Origin: Omphiscola glabra | Lineage: Eukaryota; Mollusca; Gastropoda; Lymnaeidae | Direction: 5' to 3' | Length of the DNA stretch: 64,000 bases | Assembly (NCBI GenBank): GCA_964017045.1 | Contig: OZ024809.1 | Span: forward strand, 11,414,307-11,478,306 | Shown here: positions 1 through 11,000 of the stretch, in pieces | Layout of the letters: every line of letters begins with the position of its first letter | How positions within the stretch are numbered: position 1 is the first letter of the stretch | The notes under the pieces: model-generated | Told to the model about the DNA's origin: nothing | The model's input: only the letters and a program-made list of their open reading frames with translations | Databases searched by the model: none | Program-made: the position numbers and the translations under genes

Positions 1-1285
1 CTTTCAAAAGGAACAGTTGAGGCGACAACACTTGACTCATTTGCATCTATTGCCTCAGGCCTTCCAACCCCCAGTGTATGATACCCTCACACAGTTACTC
101 TTGTAACCAGTGAAATATCCTGATCAACACCAGGCTCAGAAACATTGCAAATCCCATCTACATTCAAAGGAGCCATAATGATCAATAAATTGATCGTGGG
201 CCCTTAATATATAGAAGAAGAAGAATTCGAATGATTAAAATAGACACTGGCCCCGCTCATCACCCAACACCAGCTCTAGACCAAATTATACATATATAAA
301 TATATATTAAATATATGTATTTAAAATAATGTGTGGGGCTTGTGTGGGGCTTGTGTGGGTGTGTCTGCGGCCGTTGGTAACGAGCATCACTCTGTTCATC
401 TGATTTGCGAGGGCTGGTTCTGTCTAAGGGGGAGACAAGTGATGTCAATTTTTACGTGGGCTTTGCAGTAGTAGCCAGGGACATCTCCAAGGGGCAAATA
501 TTGGACGGGACATCTGCCAGAGCGAGGGGGTTGACCTGGCTAGTGGGAACGTGACGGGACAAACAATAAACTAACGATGCTGTCTAACGTAAACGCTTCT
601 TCAAAACAACAACCCGGTGATTTGCAACAGCTTAAACGCAACACAACACAACCAACAATTCCACCGACAAACGACAATTTGGAAGGCCAGCTGTTGGCAC
701 GTTTGGCGAACTTGTTTCGCTCGCCCCGAGGGGACCGTGCGTTAATGGAGAAAGAAAAAAAGCCACGGTTCGCATTAGACCACTTAATAGTCACAGGCGG
801 CCGTCTGCATGCTGAACGGTGTCAGTGTTGGGTGATCCAACTGGTCCAAGTTCTCAGGGCTGCGTCAGATTTAAACCTAACAGTATACCCGGTTATAGTG
901 TTACTGGTTATTAACCCCCCCCCCCCCCCACCCAAAAAACACTTTTTTTTTTTCAGATGTAAATCTCGAATGTTATTTGAAACAGATGTGCTCAACTTAA
1001 CACGATTGGGTTAGGGACAGTACAAGCAGGGGTGTGACGAGCAAGGGGGTGTAAGGGGGGTGGGGGTGTTACAAGCAGGGGAGTTATACAAGCCTTACGC
1101 GAGATGTAGACATTCAATATACGCGACATTGTTTTAATTGAAGGGCGGGACTGCAAGTGGGGTGTCCAAGTGTGAAAAAGAGAGTAGAAAATGAAGATAG
1201 CCTCGAAACGTGATAAACATTGATTTTAAAGTGGCTTGTTGGCTATGCGTGCATTCCACGTCGCAGTAATATTCAATGTGTCTAA
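1..1285. other. Unassigned DNA at left edge
   Basis: Contains a SINE tail (about 165-230), a GC-richer block at 380-860, a C11 run followed by A and T runs near 916-956, and G-rich sequence near 1020-1080. An open stretch at 577-1014 has no recognisable domain and ends in homopolymers. Confidence 0.3.
165..230 (+). mobile_element. SINE tail fragment
   Basis: GAGCCATAATGATCAATAAA, then GGGCCC and an AGAAGAAGAA tail. It matches the 3' end of the fuller copy at 1293-1496. Confidence 0.5.
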
Positions 1286-1292
1286 AATATCA

Positions 1293-1496
1293 TACCACCC
1301 ACGGGACTCCAAAACAAAAAGCTGGTGATCTGGGGTTCAATCCCCACCAAAGCCAACACCCCAAGCACCCCGGTGGATGGAGCTCGTTAGCCTTGGACGG
1401 CAACTCATTTAAGAGAAGACAAACTCTGAATTCAAACCAGGAGCCAGAATGATCAACAAATTGATGGTGGGCCCTCAAATATAAGAAGAAGAAAAC
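1293..1496 (+). mobile_element. tRNA-derived SINE, most complete copy
   Basis: Holds a B-box-like GGGGTTCAATCCCCACC, as in a tRNA T arm, then a body with CACCCCGGTGGATGGAG and TTGGACGGCAACTC, and ends in AATTGATGGTGGGCCC plus an AAGAAGAAGA tail. Fragments of the same family lie at 165, 1505, 7482 and 28262. Confidence 0.65.
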
Positions 1497-1504
1497 TCCA
1501 TCTC

Positions 1505-1600
1505 CGGGTTTCATTTCGGAGTTAGCCTTCACTTAGATGAGCTTCCATCCAATGCTAACCACTCCCATCCACCCGGGCTGCTGGTTTCGTTATTGGTCAT
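1505..1600 (-). mobile_element. SINE body fragment, reverse orientation
   Basis: Reverse-strand match to the GATGAG...CCATCC...CACCCGGG body of the 1293-1496 element; tail absent. Confidence 0.45.
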
Positions 1601-1842
1601 CTTTCCTTTAGCTGACTCCAGTCCACAGGCTTGAGATTGACTGACTCCAGTCCACAGGCTTGGGATGGACTCAGTTTAGACAGCTCGGCCACCCAGCACC
1701 TAAAATACCACCATTTCGGCCCCTCCACACAACTTGCATATTGAAAATATATTCTGAGCCAATCTATTAATAGATTTTTAAACAATAATTTAATACCAAT
1801 GACCCATATCAGAAAACTCAAGGAAATTAACCAGTCCATGAT

Positions 1843-2045
1843 ATACTACATGTGTAGGCCCACATTCGATTAATACTACACATAGGCCCACATTCCACTT
1901 ATACTACACAAAGGTTCACATTCCACTCATACTACACATAGGCCCACATTCCCCTTATACTACACAGAGGCCCACATTCCACATATACTACACATAGGCC
2001 TACATTCCACTCATACTACATAATTAGGCCTACATTCTACTCCAC
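1843..2045. repeat. Tandem array, about 29 bp x 7
   Basis: Units of the form ACTACACATAGGCCCACATT with substitutions; non-coding. Confidence 0.8.
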
Positions 2046-4409
2046 TATCCTTATGGATATAGATTAACATTTGGCATGGGAGAAGGGGTGATTGAGCCAT
2101 ATAGAATCAACGCAACAGAAAGGATGTTTAAAAACAACTGGAAAGGCTAATTACAATTCAACTGGTTTACCCCAACATAGATTTCTTGCCTTTCGTTTCT
2201 CAGGTACAAACTGTTAAATCTGACACTATTTCAATATTGATACAAGACAAGTCTTGTTTTTTTTAAAATATCTTTTCTAAAACATATTTTTTCAACAAGG
2301 CCCAGAAACTTTCATAAAAAACAAAAAAATTGGCAATATCTTCAATAGGGCCTGCCTTGCTGTGTGCTTTCACATCTTAAACTTAAATATTTTGTTACTT
2401 AATCGATAATGTGAAAAACTCAGTTTAAAAGAAACAATCATGAACAGATGAATTGTAAATTATTCAGATGGAATCCATTGATCTGCCTGTTTCTTCATGT
2501 GAAAAATAAGAAAATAAAATATATAACAGATTTTATTTGAAAAATAAAAAAATAAATGTATTCATTTATTGAAAAAAAAAAAAAAGTTAGTTTACAAGGG
2601 TAAATTTTAAAACCTACAGGTTTTTGTGGAAAAATTAAAAGAATGATATGGAAAATAATTATTATAAAATGTATAAATATATACATTGAAAATTATTTTA
2701 GGTATATATTCATAGAAAATAATTTTAGGCGGTGAGTAGATGTGATTGTGTCCATGTTATAGTCTAGACATTGTTTATGAAAAATATAATTTTGCATTTT
2801 TTCCAAGCATTGGTCCCGCCACCTGTGCCCCAGTGAGGAAAGGACAGCAAAAGTTTTCACTGCAGTTGAGGTGTAAAAAATATGTTTCAGATCATAAGAG
2901 CCTAGAGATAGCAGCACAATAAAGTGATTTCCCTGCATCATTTTGTGTATATTCATGACAGGTTATTTAAGGGTAGAAAATGCATCAATGTATTTTATTT
3001 AAATTTCAGAACATATCTGCTGTTTTTTTGTTGTTTTTTTGGAGTTTTTGTAAGTGAATTCAGTAGCTTGCACAATAAATTATTCACAGAAGGTTTCAAA
3101 AACATAGATTTTGTAGTCTCGCATAACAATCAGCAGTTTTTGTGTCGTTGGTTCTTACTTAAAAATCACTACATTAAGACTTTGATTGTTAGGCAATTTG
3201 ACAATTTCAGTCGTTTCCAAAATAATTTAAAGAAAAGAAAGCATTCATTAGGTTGTCCAGATGTTGGTTAGGGAAATAGAAGTATCTGCAGAGGGAGGTT
3301 TAGGGTGTTGAGAGATGGAAAAATAAGAATGAATTTTTTTTTTTTTTTAAAACCTTTAGAAAGAGGATAAGAGGGGCCATCCATAAATAATGTCATGCTA
3401 TTTTGGCTGTTGGACAGCCTCTAGTCCACCCCATCACAAAATGTTCACAAAATTAAATTATAAATGTCATTTTTCCATTGAATTGTCATAGGCCTACAAA
3501 TATATAAAATTTATATAACAGCAGGCTGGGATGACAACTTTTTTCAAATTTAAAGCCAAGACCTTTTAAAACTCATGACTAGCCATGACAAATGTCCCAA
3601 AACTAGCACTGTATTGGTAAAAAAAGTATGAATGGTAACTTTATCCATAGTATGACTATCTATTGATAGCAAACAAGTTGTATAATTATGAGCCGTCAAC
3701 CTCAATTAAATTATTAACAGCTACTAAGACGTTACTAAGCAATATCTATACTAGAAGAAACTATGATACATTTATTGCTCCTTTAACTCTTAATCTTAAT
3801 TCTTAATATTCAAGAGATGAAATTTAAATTGTTTTACAATTACAATATTAATTAATTCTAATTTACTTTAAATTAGGTTGATCCAGCAGTCCAAAAATTA
3901 TTATTTTTTTAACTACTGGCCTACTGGAGTTTAAGGCTTCATCATCAATTCAGTTAGATTAACTCATTAAGCCAATTAAATAATTTATTATAAGACCACT
4001 CATTTTTATAATAATAATTTTAAATTCGTTTATTTGCTTAACTTTTAAGATTACGTAATTTTAGTAAGTTAACCAGTAGGCCTAAATAAAATACTAAATA
4101 AATGAAAATGGCAATGATGGGTGTTTTGATAATGAATAATGATAATGAATGAATGGTAGGACCAGTCACTCTCACTTTACTTGTATTCCACTTAATAGTA
4201 AACTAACTTTTGTGTACTGTAGGCCTATATATCAAGTTTTATCAACTAGCTATTTTTGTATGTAAATATGCTTTAGTAAATAGTATATATTTAGTTTAGA
4301 CACTTCACTGTAGACTGTAGAAGTAGAGTGTAGTCGTCGTAGTCAAGTGAAGTTTTGATTAGCAACCGGCATACACGATTTTTTTACATATACATTTCAA
4401 ATTACTTAC
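2046..4409. other. AT-rich DNA without a recognised gene
   Basis: Long A/T runs. A stretch at 2693-2956 is open on the minus strand (YDLKHIFYTSTAVKTF, GHRWRDQCLEKMQ) and could be an old coding fragment; no family was recognised. It may be an intron of the gene starting at 4559. Confidence 0.3.
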
Positions 4410-4559
4410 GGCTGTTTTGATATCCCTATTAGTAGAAATACGCCTATGAAATATCCGAGCAGGCTCTGTTTCACCGTCACTATCCGAAGATTCTTCCTGT
4501 GCAGTAAAATCCACTACTTTTTCGTTCGAATTCAGATTTCGGTGCCTGGACGCGGCCAT
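4410..4559 (-). CDS. Possible first exon of an unidentified gene
   Basis: Open from ATG for exactly 50 codons to a strong donor (GCC|GTAAGTAAT), phase 0. The peptide starts MAASRHRNLNSNEKVVDF, has an acidic stretch QEESSDSDGETE, and ends RDIKTA. Low-complexity acidic N-termini of this kind are common in nuclear proteins. No partner exon was recognised between here and the window's left end. The plus strand at 4200-4360 is AT-rich and looks intronic. Confidence 0.4.
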
Positions 4560-5348
4560 GTTGATAGGCGCCTGTAGCTCTTCAGTTCAAAGGTCACAGT
4601 TCCAGTTTCGTGTAGCCAGATTACTGTCACCTTTTGATATAGTCGATTTGTTGATGTTATTATTATTATTCTTTTTTTAGAAATCGTTTCAATTTTATTT
4701 TATAAACCAACACTGCTGTATTAATCCGCATTGATCAGGTTTAAATTGATGTGGACCCTGAGTGCGATGAGTGATGATGCTAAACATGAGTGTGTAGCGA
4801 ATGAAAGTCCAATGGAACAGTTGTCGAGCAGTAGGCCTATACTATAATTTATACCCATTACGTCGATGGCGCCGCGCGCGCTGTTTAACGGCTGGATAGA
4901 AACTGGCAGACGGGATGGAGAGACACACATCTAGTACTAGTTGGAGGATAGTGAACACTGAAACTGAAGTGATTGATAGTGTATGAAATTAAAGGGTATG
5001 GACATGGTGGGAATAACGCCGTTGGATTATCATTATTTGTGAAATATTGTCATTTAAATCAGTAGGCCTGCGGGTGATTTTTAAATTATAATTTTAATAC
5101 ATTAATGCTTTATAGTACATATACAGTATAGGCCTACTCATGCCAAAGCAAAGCATACATACCAACCTGTACGTTTAGCCAGTACTTTGTACAGGCGCAC
5201 GGTCATAAATGGGTTTATACAGTATTTTCTCGTAATTAAAGGAACGAAGTGGCTATTGGTACACGGGTACCAGAATTGAGAGGTTGGGATTAAAAAATGA
5301 TTTAAAATTTTATTGTTGGGTTTGTAAGACCAAATGAGGTATCAAATG

Positions 5349-5583
5349 AAAGATAATTGAATGTACTATACGTTTGTAAACTTAATTCTTCATTTAAAAT
5401 AAAATAAACTACTACAAATGACATCCGAATAGCATTAGTCAAAATGGACCCTTACACGAAGCGCCGCAATTCGCACCCGGGTACCATTAGACTCAATGCT
5501 ATTCGGATGTCATTTGTGGTAGTTTATTTTAGTAAAAATAAAGAATTAATATTTCAAACATATAGTACATTCAATTATCTTTG
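5349..5583. repeat. Fold-back element with about 92-bp arms
   Basis: Arms 5349-5440 and 5491-5583 are inverted copies (AAAGATAATTGAATGTACTA ... ATGACATCCGAATAGCATT) around a 50-base loop containing CACCCGGGTACC. Structure fits a MITE or fold-back element; no transposase is present. Confidence 0.7.
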
Positions 5584-5587
5584 ACTA

Positions 5588-5885
5588 ATTTAATCTGTTT
5601 GATGATGCTCAATGTTTGAAGCTCAATGTTTGTTTGATGCTCATTGTTTGTTTGATGCTCAATGTTTGTTTGATGCTCAATGTTTGTTTGATGCTCAATG
5701 TTTGTTTGATGCTCAATGTTTGTTTGATGCTCAATGTTTGACGCTCAGTGTTTGATACTCAATGTTTAATGTTCATTGTTTGATGATGCTCAATGTTTGA
5801 TGCTCATTGTTTGATGCCCAATGTTTGTTTGATGCTCAATGTTTGATGCTCAATGTTTGATGCTCAATGTTTGATGATGCTAAAT
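5588..5885. repeat. Tandem array of TGATGCTCAATGTTTG, 15-18 bp
   Basis: About 17 units with small length changes. Confidence 0.85.
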
Positions 5886-6092
5886 ATTTGATGAAGCTTT
5901 GAGAAGTGAAAAGCCTGCGAGAATCATCCAGTTGTTTGCACATATTATTAATGAGTTCTGCCCACCTCTTAAGGCCAACAAGTTAATGTGCAAGGACAAC
6001 TTCAAAGAATAGATTTTGTAAATATTACTGTCTCGATTGGACAACAACAACAACAACAGCCGATCAACATTGTAATAAACAATTTTTAAAAC

Positions 6093-6380
6093 CCCATACA
6101 TCTGAACGTACCCCATAAATCTGGACGTACTCCATAAATCTGGACGTACTCCATAAATCTGGACGTACTCCATAAATCTGGACGTACCCCATAAATCTGG
6201 ACGTACACCATACATCTGACCGTACCCTATACATCTGGACGTACCCTATACATCTGGACGTACCCCATACATCTGACCGTACCCTATACATCTGGACGTA
6301 CCCCATACATCTGGACGTACCCCATACATCTGACCGTACCCTATACATCTGGACGTACCCTATACATCTGGACGTACCCC
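6093..6380. repeat. Tandem array, 18 bp x 16
   Basis: Unit CCATAAATCTGGACGTAC with CATACATCTGACCGTACC variants. The same family recurs at 25270-25700. Confidence 0.85.
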
Positions 6381-6419
6381 ATAAATTTAGAATAAAAGAA
6401 GGAGAGGAAAACGCTGGCT

Positions 6420-6845
6420 GCGAAATGGCCCGGTAGTGAAATGGTTGGTGATGAAATGACCCGGTAGTGAAATGGCTGGTGGTGAAATAACCCGGTAGTG
6501 AAATGGCTGGTGATGAAATGACCCGGTAGTGAAATGGCTGGTGGTGAAATGACCCGGTAGTGAAATGGCTGGTGGTGAAATGACCCTGTAGTGAAATGGC
6601 TGGTGGTGAAATGACCTGGTAGTGAAATGGCTGGTGGTGAAATGACCCGGTAGTGAAATGGCTGGTGGTAAAATGACCCGGTAGTGAAATGGCTGGTGGT
6701 GAAATGACCTGGTAGTGAAACGGCTGGTGGTGAAATGACCCGGTAGTGAAACGGCTGGTGGTGAAATTATCCGGTAGTGAAACGGCTGGTGGTGAAATGA
6801 CTCGGTAGTGAAACGGCTGGTGGCGAAATGACCAGGTAGTGAAAC
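6420..6845. repeat. Tandem array, 31 bp x 14
   Basis: Unit GTAGTGAAATGGCTGGTGGT plus GAAATGACCCG. Because 31 is not a multiple of three, three units make a 31-residue peptide period, which explains the long spurious minus-strand reading frame here. Confidence 0.85.
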
Positions 6846-7343
6846 AACCAGTTGTCACGGCTGAGACAATACATTACACAACTATTAGATACCAATAAGA
6901 GAGTGCCTATATATAGGGACAATGCTTTAAAATAAGAGGAAAATTGGGGGGGGGGGGGGGGGGGAATCGGGTCTTTTAATATGAATGCGGTTGAGGAAAA
7001 AAAAAAGGGGGGGAGGGGGGGAATCGAGGATGCGAAGGGTCCCTAAAGAAAATGGTTGGCAAATTTAAAATTCATCGATGGATTATTTTCTTTTTTGGCG
7101 CATTCCTGAATTTAGATTTTCATCACTCTACATCTAACGGGAGTCCAACAGGAGAGATGCTGATGGTAAGTAAGGTTGCTATTTTTTTTCATCTTACTTT
7201 TCCCAAACAATCTGTTGCTTGTATTCAGTAGTACCATGGGACTTATGAGATACATAATTACTATCTCCATTCGTTCAAAGAGTGATAAAATTCAATTATA
7301 TATATATATGTGTGTGTGTGTGTGAGTGTGTGTGCTAATCATG

Positions 7344-7478
7344 ACATATATTATTTCATGAGATTAAATACAACCCTATCAACCATGACATAGATTATAT
7401 CATAAGAATACACACAACTATATCAACCATGACGTAGATTATATCATAAGAATCTATACAACTATATCAATCATGAAT
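7344..7478. repeat. Short tandem repeat, about 46 bp x 3
   Basis: ATCATGACATAGATTATATC-type units, preceded by a (TA)n(TG)n tract at 7296-7336. Confidence 0.6.
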
Positions 7479-7481
7479 TCA

Positions 7482-7607
7482 TAGTTGCCTTCTCTTAGAT
7501 GAGTTGCCGTCCAAGGTTAACGAGTCCCATCCACCCGGAATGCTGGTGGTGTTTTTGCTTGACTGGGCTTTGGTGGGGATTGAACTCCAGACCACGAGCT
7601 TGCTCTT
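7482..7607 (-). mobile_element. SINE fragment, reverse orientation
   Basis: Contains TTGCCGTCCAAGGTTAACGA and GGTGGGGATTGAACTCCAGA, the reverse of the body and B-box region. Confidence 0.55.
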
Positions 7608-7877
7608 TATAATTCTTTATTATTATTTTTTTATTAATAGCTCCCCCCCCAAAAAAAAAAGCCCTGTCCTATTTGTCCTATTTCATTTCGGCCCGCACAA
7701 GTTTTTCATAAAAGATTACTAATGGTGCCTTAGATTATTTATAGCACTACATTCAACAATATTAATCATGACATGGATTATTTCAAAATAATACTTTCAG
7801 ACATGCCATGCCGCACATTCCATATAAGATATACAAAATTAGGAAACATAAAGATGGAAAAAAAAAACCACATTGAA

Positions 7878-8041
7878 AATTTAGGCTCAAGTCAAAACAA
7901 CTTCCGCACCTATTGGAACAGTCAATACAACGGTGCGCACATTCATTTAACCTCTTGCCTTTCTCCCGAGCCGCTGTCTGTGTCGATGGTTGGTTTATTC
8001 GGTTTGAAAGATTGATCGGTGTTGTCTAAAGAGCTTAGAAT
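7878..8041 (+). promoter_or_regulatory. Proximal promoter / 5' UTR block of the Ig-cassette gene
   Basis: This block directly precedes the signal exon and recurs with scattered substitutions at about 59998-60163, ahead of a second copy of that exon. Shared stretches include ACTTCCGCACCTATTGGAAC and GTTTGAAAGATTGATCG. Conservation between the copies reflects duplication and does not by itself prove promoter function. An in-frame TAG two codons upstream of the ATG supports the chosen start. No convincing TATA box was assigned. Confidence 0.4.
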
Positions 8042-8078
8042 ATGAAACGCTTCTATATCTTTTGGTTGAATGTATTTG
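8042..8078 (+). CDS. Exon 1: signal peptide
   Basis: Encodes MKRFYIFWLNVF plus one base and ends at a GTAAGT donor (phase 1). The Lys-Arg start followed by an aromatic, hydrophobic core fits a short signal peptide completed by the first residues of cassette A. A TAG lies in frame two codons upstream. The same exon, with Arg3 changed to His, exists at 60164-60200. Confidence 0.7.
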
Positions 8079-11000
8079 GTAAGTGTGTCCACAGTTTAAT
8101 TTAAGAAAGGCAGACATTCTTATTAGTTTATTAATCTTCTCATTTAAAACTTTGCAGCTCCATGGAATTTGAATTGGGGAAGAACTTTAAGAAAATATAC
8201 AGAAAGAAGGATTGGATAAAAATTTGTTGACTTATGTACAGTTGACACGATCAAATTTTCATACAATTTCAGTCAAATTTTCGTCAAATTTCTTTTTTTT
8301 AAAATGCAATATTTAGTAACCCAAAAGGCTATTGCGAAAAGATATCACCATGGCGTCATTTGCGTGCATTGTTAAGGTGCTGTTTTGGATTCACTCCCTT
8401 TATCTTTTTGTTAATAGGGCTACATTTTCATTAATATGACAATGGCAAATTTTTATTGGTTGATTAATTATAATTTTATTATTCATTGGTTGGTTTATTA
8501 TAATATTTTTTATGTTTTCCGTCATTTTGAAACGACTTTTTCATGGGAGATCTTTTATTTTATTCATTTTCTGGATATTCCTTTCGTTAGAACCTAAAAT
8601 AAAGTGTGTAACAATGTATTCCATGAAACTGTAAGTTGGGTTTTCATTATTTCTTTCTTTTTTTTTTTTTTTGGCAATTTTCTTGTGTTTTTGTTCATTT
8701 TCCTAGTTTTTAGTGTCAAAACCTTGGTTAGGGAGAGGGTCAAACCCTGGTTCTGATAGGATCAAAACCCTGGTTCCGATAGGGTCAAAACCCTGGTTCC
8801 GATAGGGTCAAAACCCTGGTTCCGATAGGATCAAAACCCAGGTTAGGGATACATTTAGGGTTCAGGTTAGGTTTAGTAACAGATTTAGGACGTTTTTCAT
8901 TATTTTTAACTTTTTATTTGTAGCAAACGTGAGTTATTTTTTTTCCACGGCCGCCATCTTGGTTGCCGCGACCTGAGACACCGTTAAAATTCACGGGCCG
9001 CGGCAATCAAGATGACGGCCATGATAAAAAAAAAAAAAACCCGGTGATATCTCTTCATATTTACCAAACAGGCTAACGTGTTCAAAAAAAAAAAAAATTG
9101 CCTCAAATTTTTCGCAGATTTTAACGAAAATTTGATCGTACGAACCGTGCGTTAGAACTGTTTGATTGTTCTTATCAGAGTCATGTTCAACAGCTTGTCG
9201 GCAGAAAATAACTAGTTCAACAGTTCATCAACGTGTCGGTATACAATCGCTTGGTAGACAGTTCATCAACGTGTCGGTATACAGTGTCTAGGATAGACAG
9301 TTCATCAATTTGTTGGTATACAATGGATTGGTAGACAGTTCATCAATGTGTCAGTATACAATGGCTAGGTAGACAGTTCATCAAGTTGTCGGTATACAAT
9401 GGCTAGGTAGACAATTCAACAAGATGACCAAATACAATGGTTGGTAGACATTTCATCCAATTGACCGTATACAATGAGTAGGTAGACAGTTCATTTACCT
9501 GTAGGTATACAATTGCAGGGTTGAACACTCTTGCTAGGTCGATCAGTATGTCTGCCGACGGTCGTTAGCGTACTACTGAAAACTTTGCTGTTGCGTTAAA
9601 GCAGAGAACTAAGAATAAAATATCACGAATGAAATCCCCCCCCCCTCTCTCTCTCTCTCACTCAAACACACACTCCCACTCCAAAACCCAAGTAATTATA
9701 ATTAACGTCATTGTCAATGTTTCCCCAGTCTTTGGTGGTCAAAGCGTTGTGGACAAGACTACAGTCGAAGAGGGTCAGATGTTCACCATTACATGCGATC
9801 ACCTCCATGTAAACGGAACCGTTCCAAGTTGCCGCTTAGTTACCTTAGAAGTGAATAAGCGTATTGTTCCGGACGGCATCTCGCTACTCCTTTCTCTTCC
9901 CAACGAACACCCTGACGCAGTAAGAACATTTTGTAAATATCTTGGAAAAATCTTTTAATAAAAAAAAAACCGAATTATGGTTTGTATAGATCAGCAACAT
10001 TTTATAGTTAAACAACACATCACACTACTAACAAAACATCTAACATATTTCACAATGCAACAGATAGCATACCCAACAAAACAATCACACACTCACACAT
10101 TGCACTGTGTAATACGTCATACATTAAAAAAAAAATTAAGTATCACATTTTTTTGCAATGTATTTTGTAGATGAACATCCCTAATCATTGGATGAAAGAT
10201 TGCGAAAACCCAAATCCTGGTGTAAACGCCACACAGGTTTATTGCAAACTAATTGTCAAAGATGCAAAGATTTCCGACAGTGGTCAGTATGGATGTGTAA
10301 TTGGCGTTAGTTGCAATGAAGGTCCGGTCGCTCATTTTGATGGCGTCTCCCATGTTGTCGTCACGAAAGGTAAAGTGCGAAAAGACTGTCTTTTCAAAGG
10401 CACGTTATTTAGCTTTGACTTGATTGGATTTTGTGTGTTTGTCGTGTTTGGACATCTTTATTCTGAGACGTAGTAGCATTGGGACAGTGGGCATCTTTGC
10501 TCCGAGACGTAGTTTAGAATCGGGGACAGTAAACATCTTTGTTGTAGGACGTAGTCTAGCATGTGGACAATAGACATCTTTGTTATGGGACGTAATGAGC
10601 ACAATGGACATCTTTGTCATGGGACGTAATGAGCACAATGGACATCTTTGTTATGGGACGTAATGAGCAAAATGGACATCTTTGTTATGGGACGTAATGA
10701 GCACAATGGACATCTTTGTTATGGGACGTAATGAGCACAATGGACATCTTTCTTCTGAAATGTAGTTTAGCAAGTGGACAGTGAACATCTTTGTTCTTAG
10801 ACGTAGTTTAAAATGGGGGACAGTGCCCGCACTGATAAACTATGAGAGATGGGTAAAAAAGGCTAATAAAAAAATATGATCGCCTTCTAATATCATAGTT
10901 CATGGGATATTTGTTCTAAACAATATGAGCAATTGCTACTGTCGAGCAAACACGTAGTTAACGTATATACGTAATGCGTGTGAATGACGTTGTATCATCT

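Noticed and set aside
1..81. Possible C-terminal coding piece (LSKGTVEATTLDSFASIA..., stop at 79-81)
   Set aside because: Only 26 codons, no acceptor or family visible inside the window; chance cannot be excluded.
577..1014. 145-codon open frame on the plus strand
   Set aside because: No domain recognised, second half runs through homopolymers (poly-Pro, poly-Phe), and no splice context supports it.
1330..1370. tRNA gene suggested by GGTTCAATCCCC
   Set aside because: No acceptor-stem or anticodon-arm pairing around it; the sequence is part of the repeated SINE family.
6064..6858. 264-codon minus frame with FTTGSFHHQPFHY repeats
   Set aside because: Produced by the 31-bp array read in three phases.
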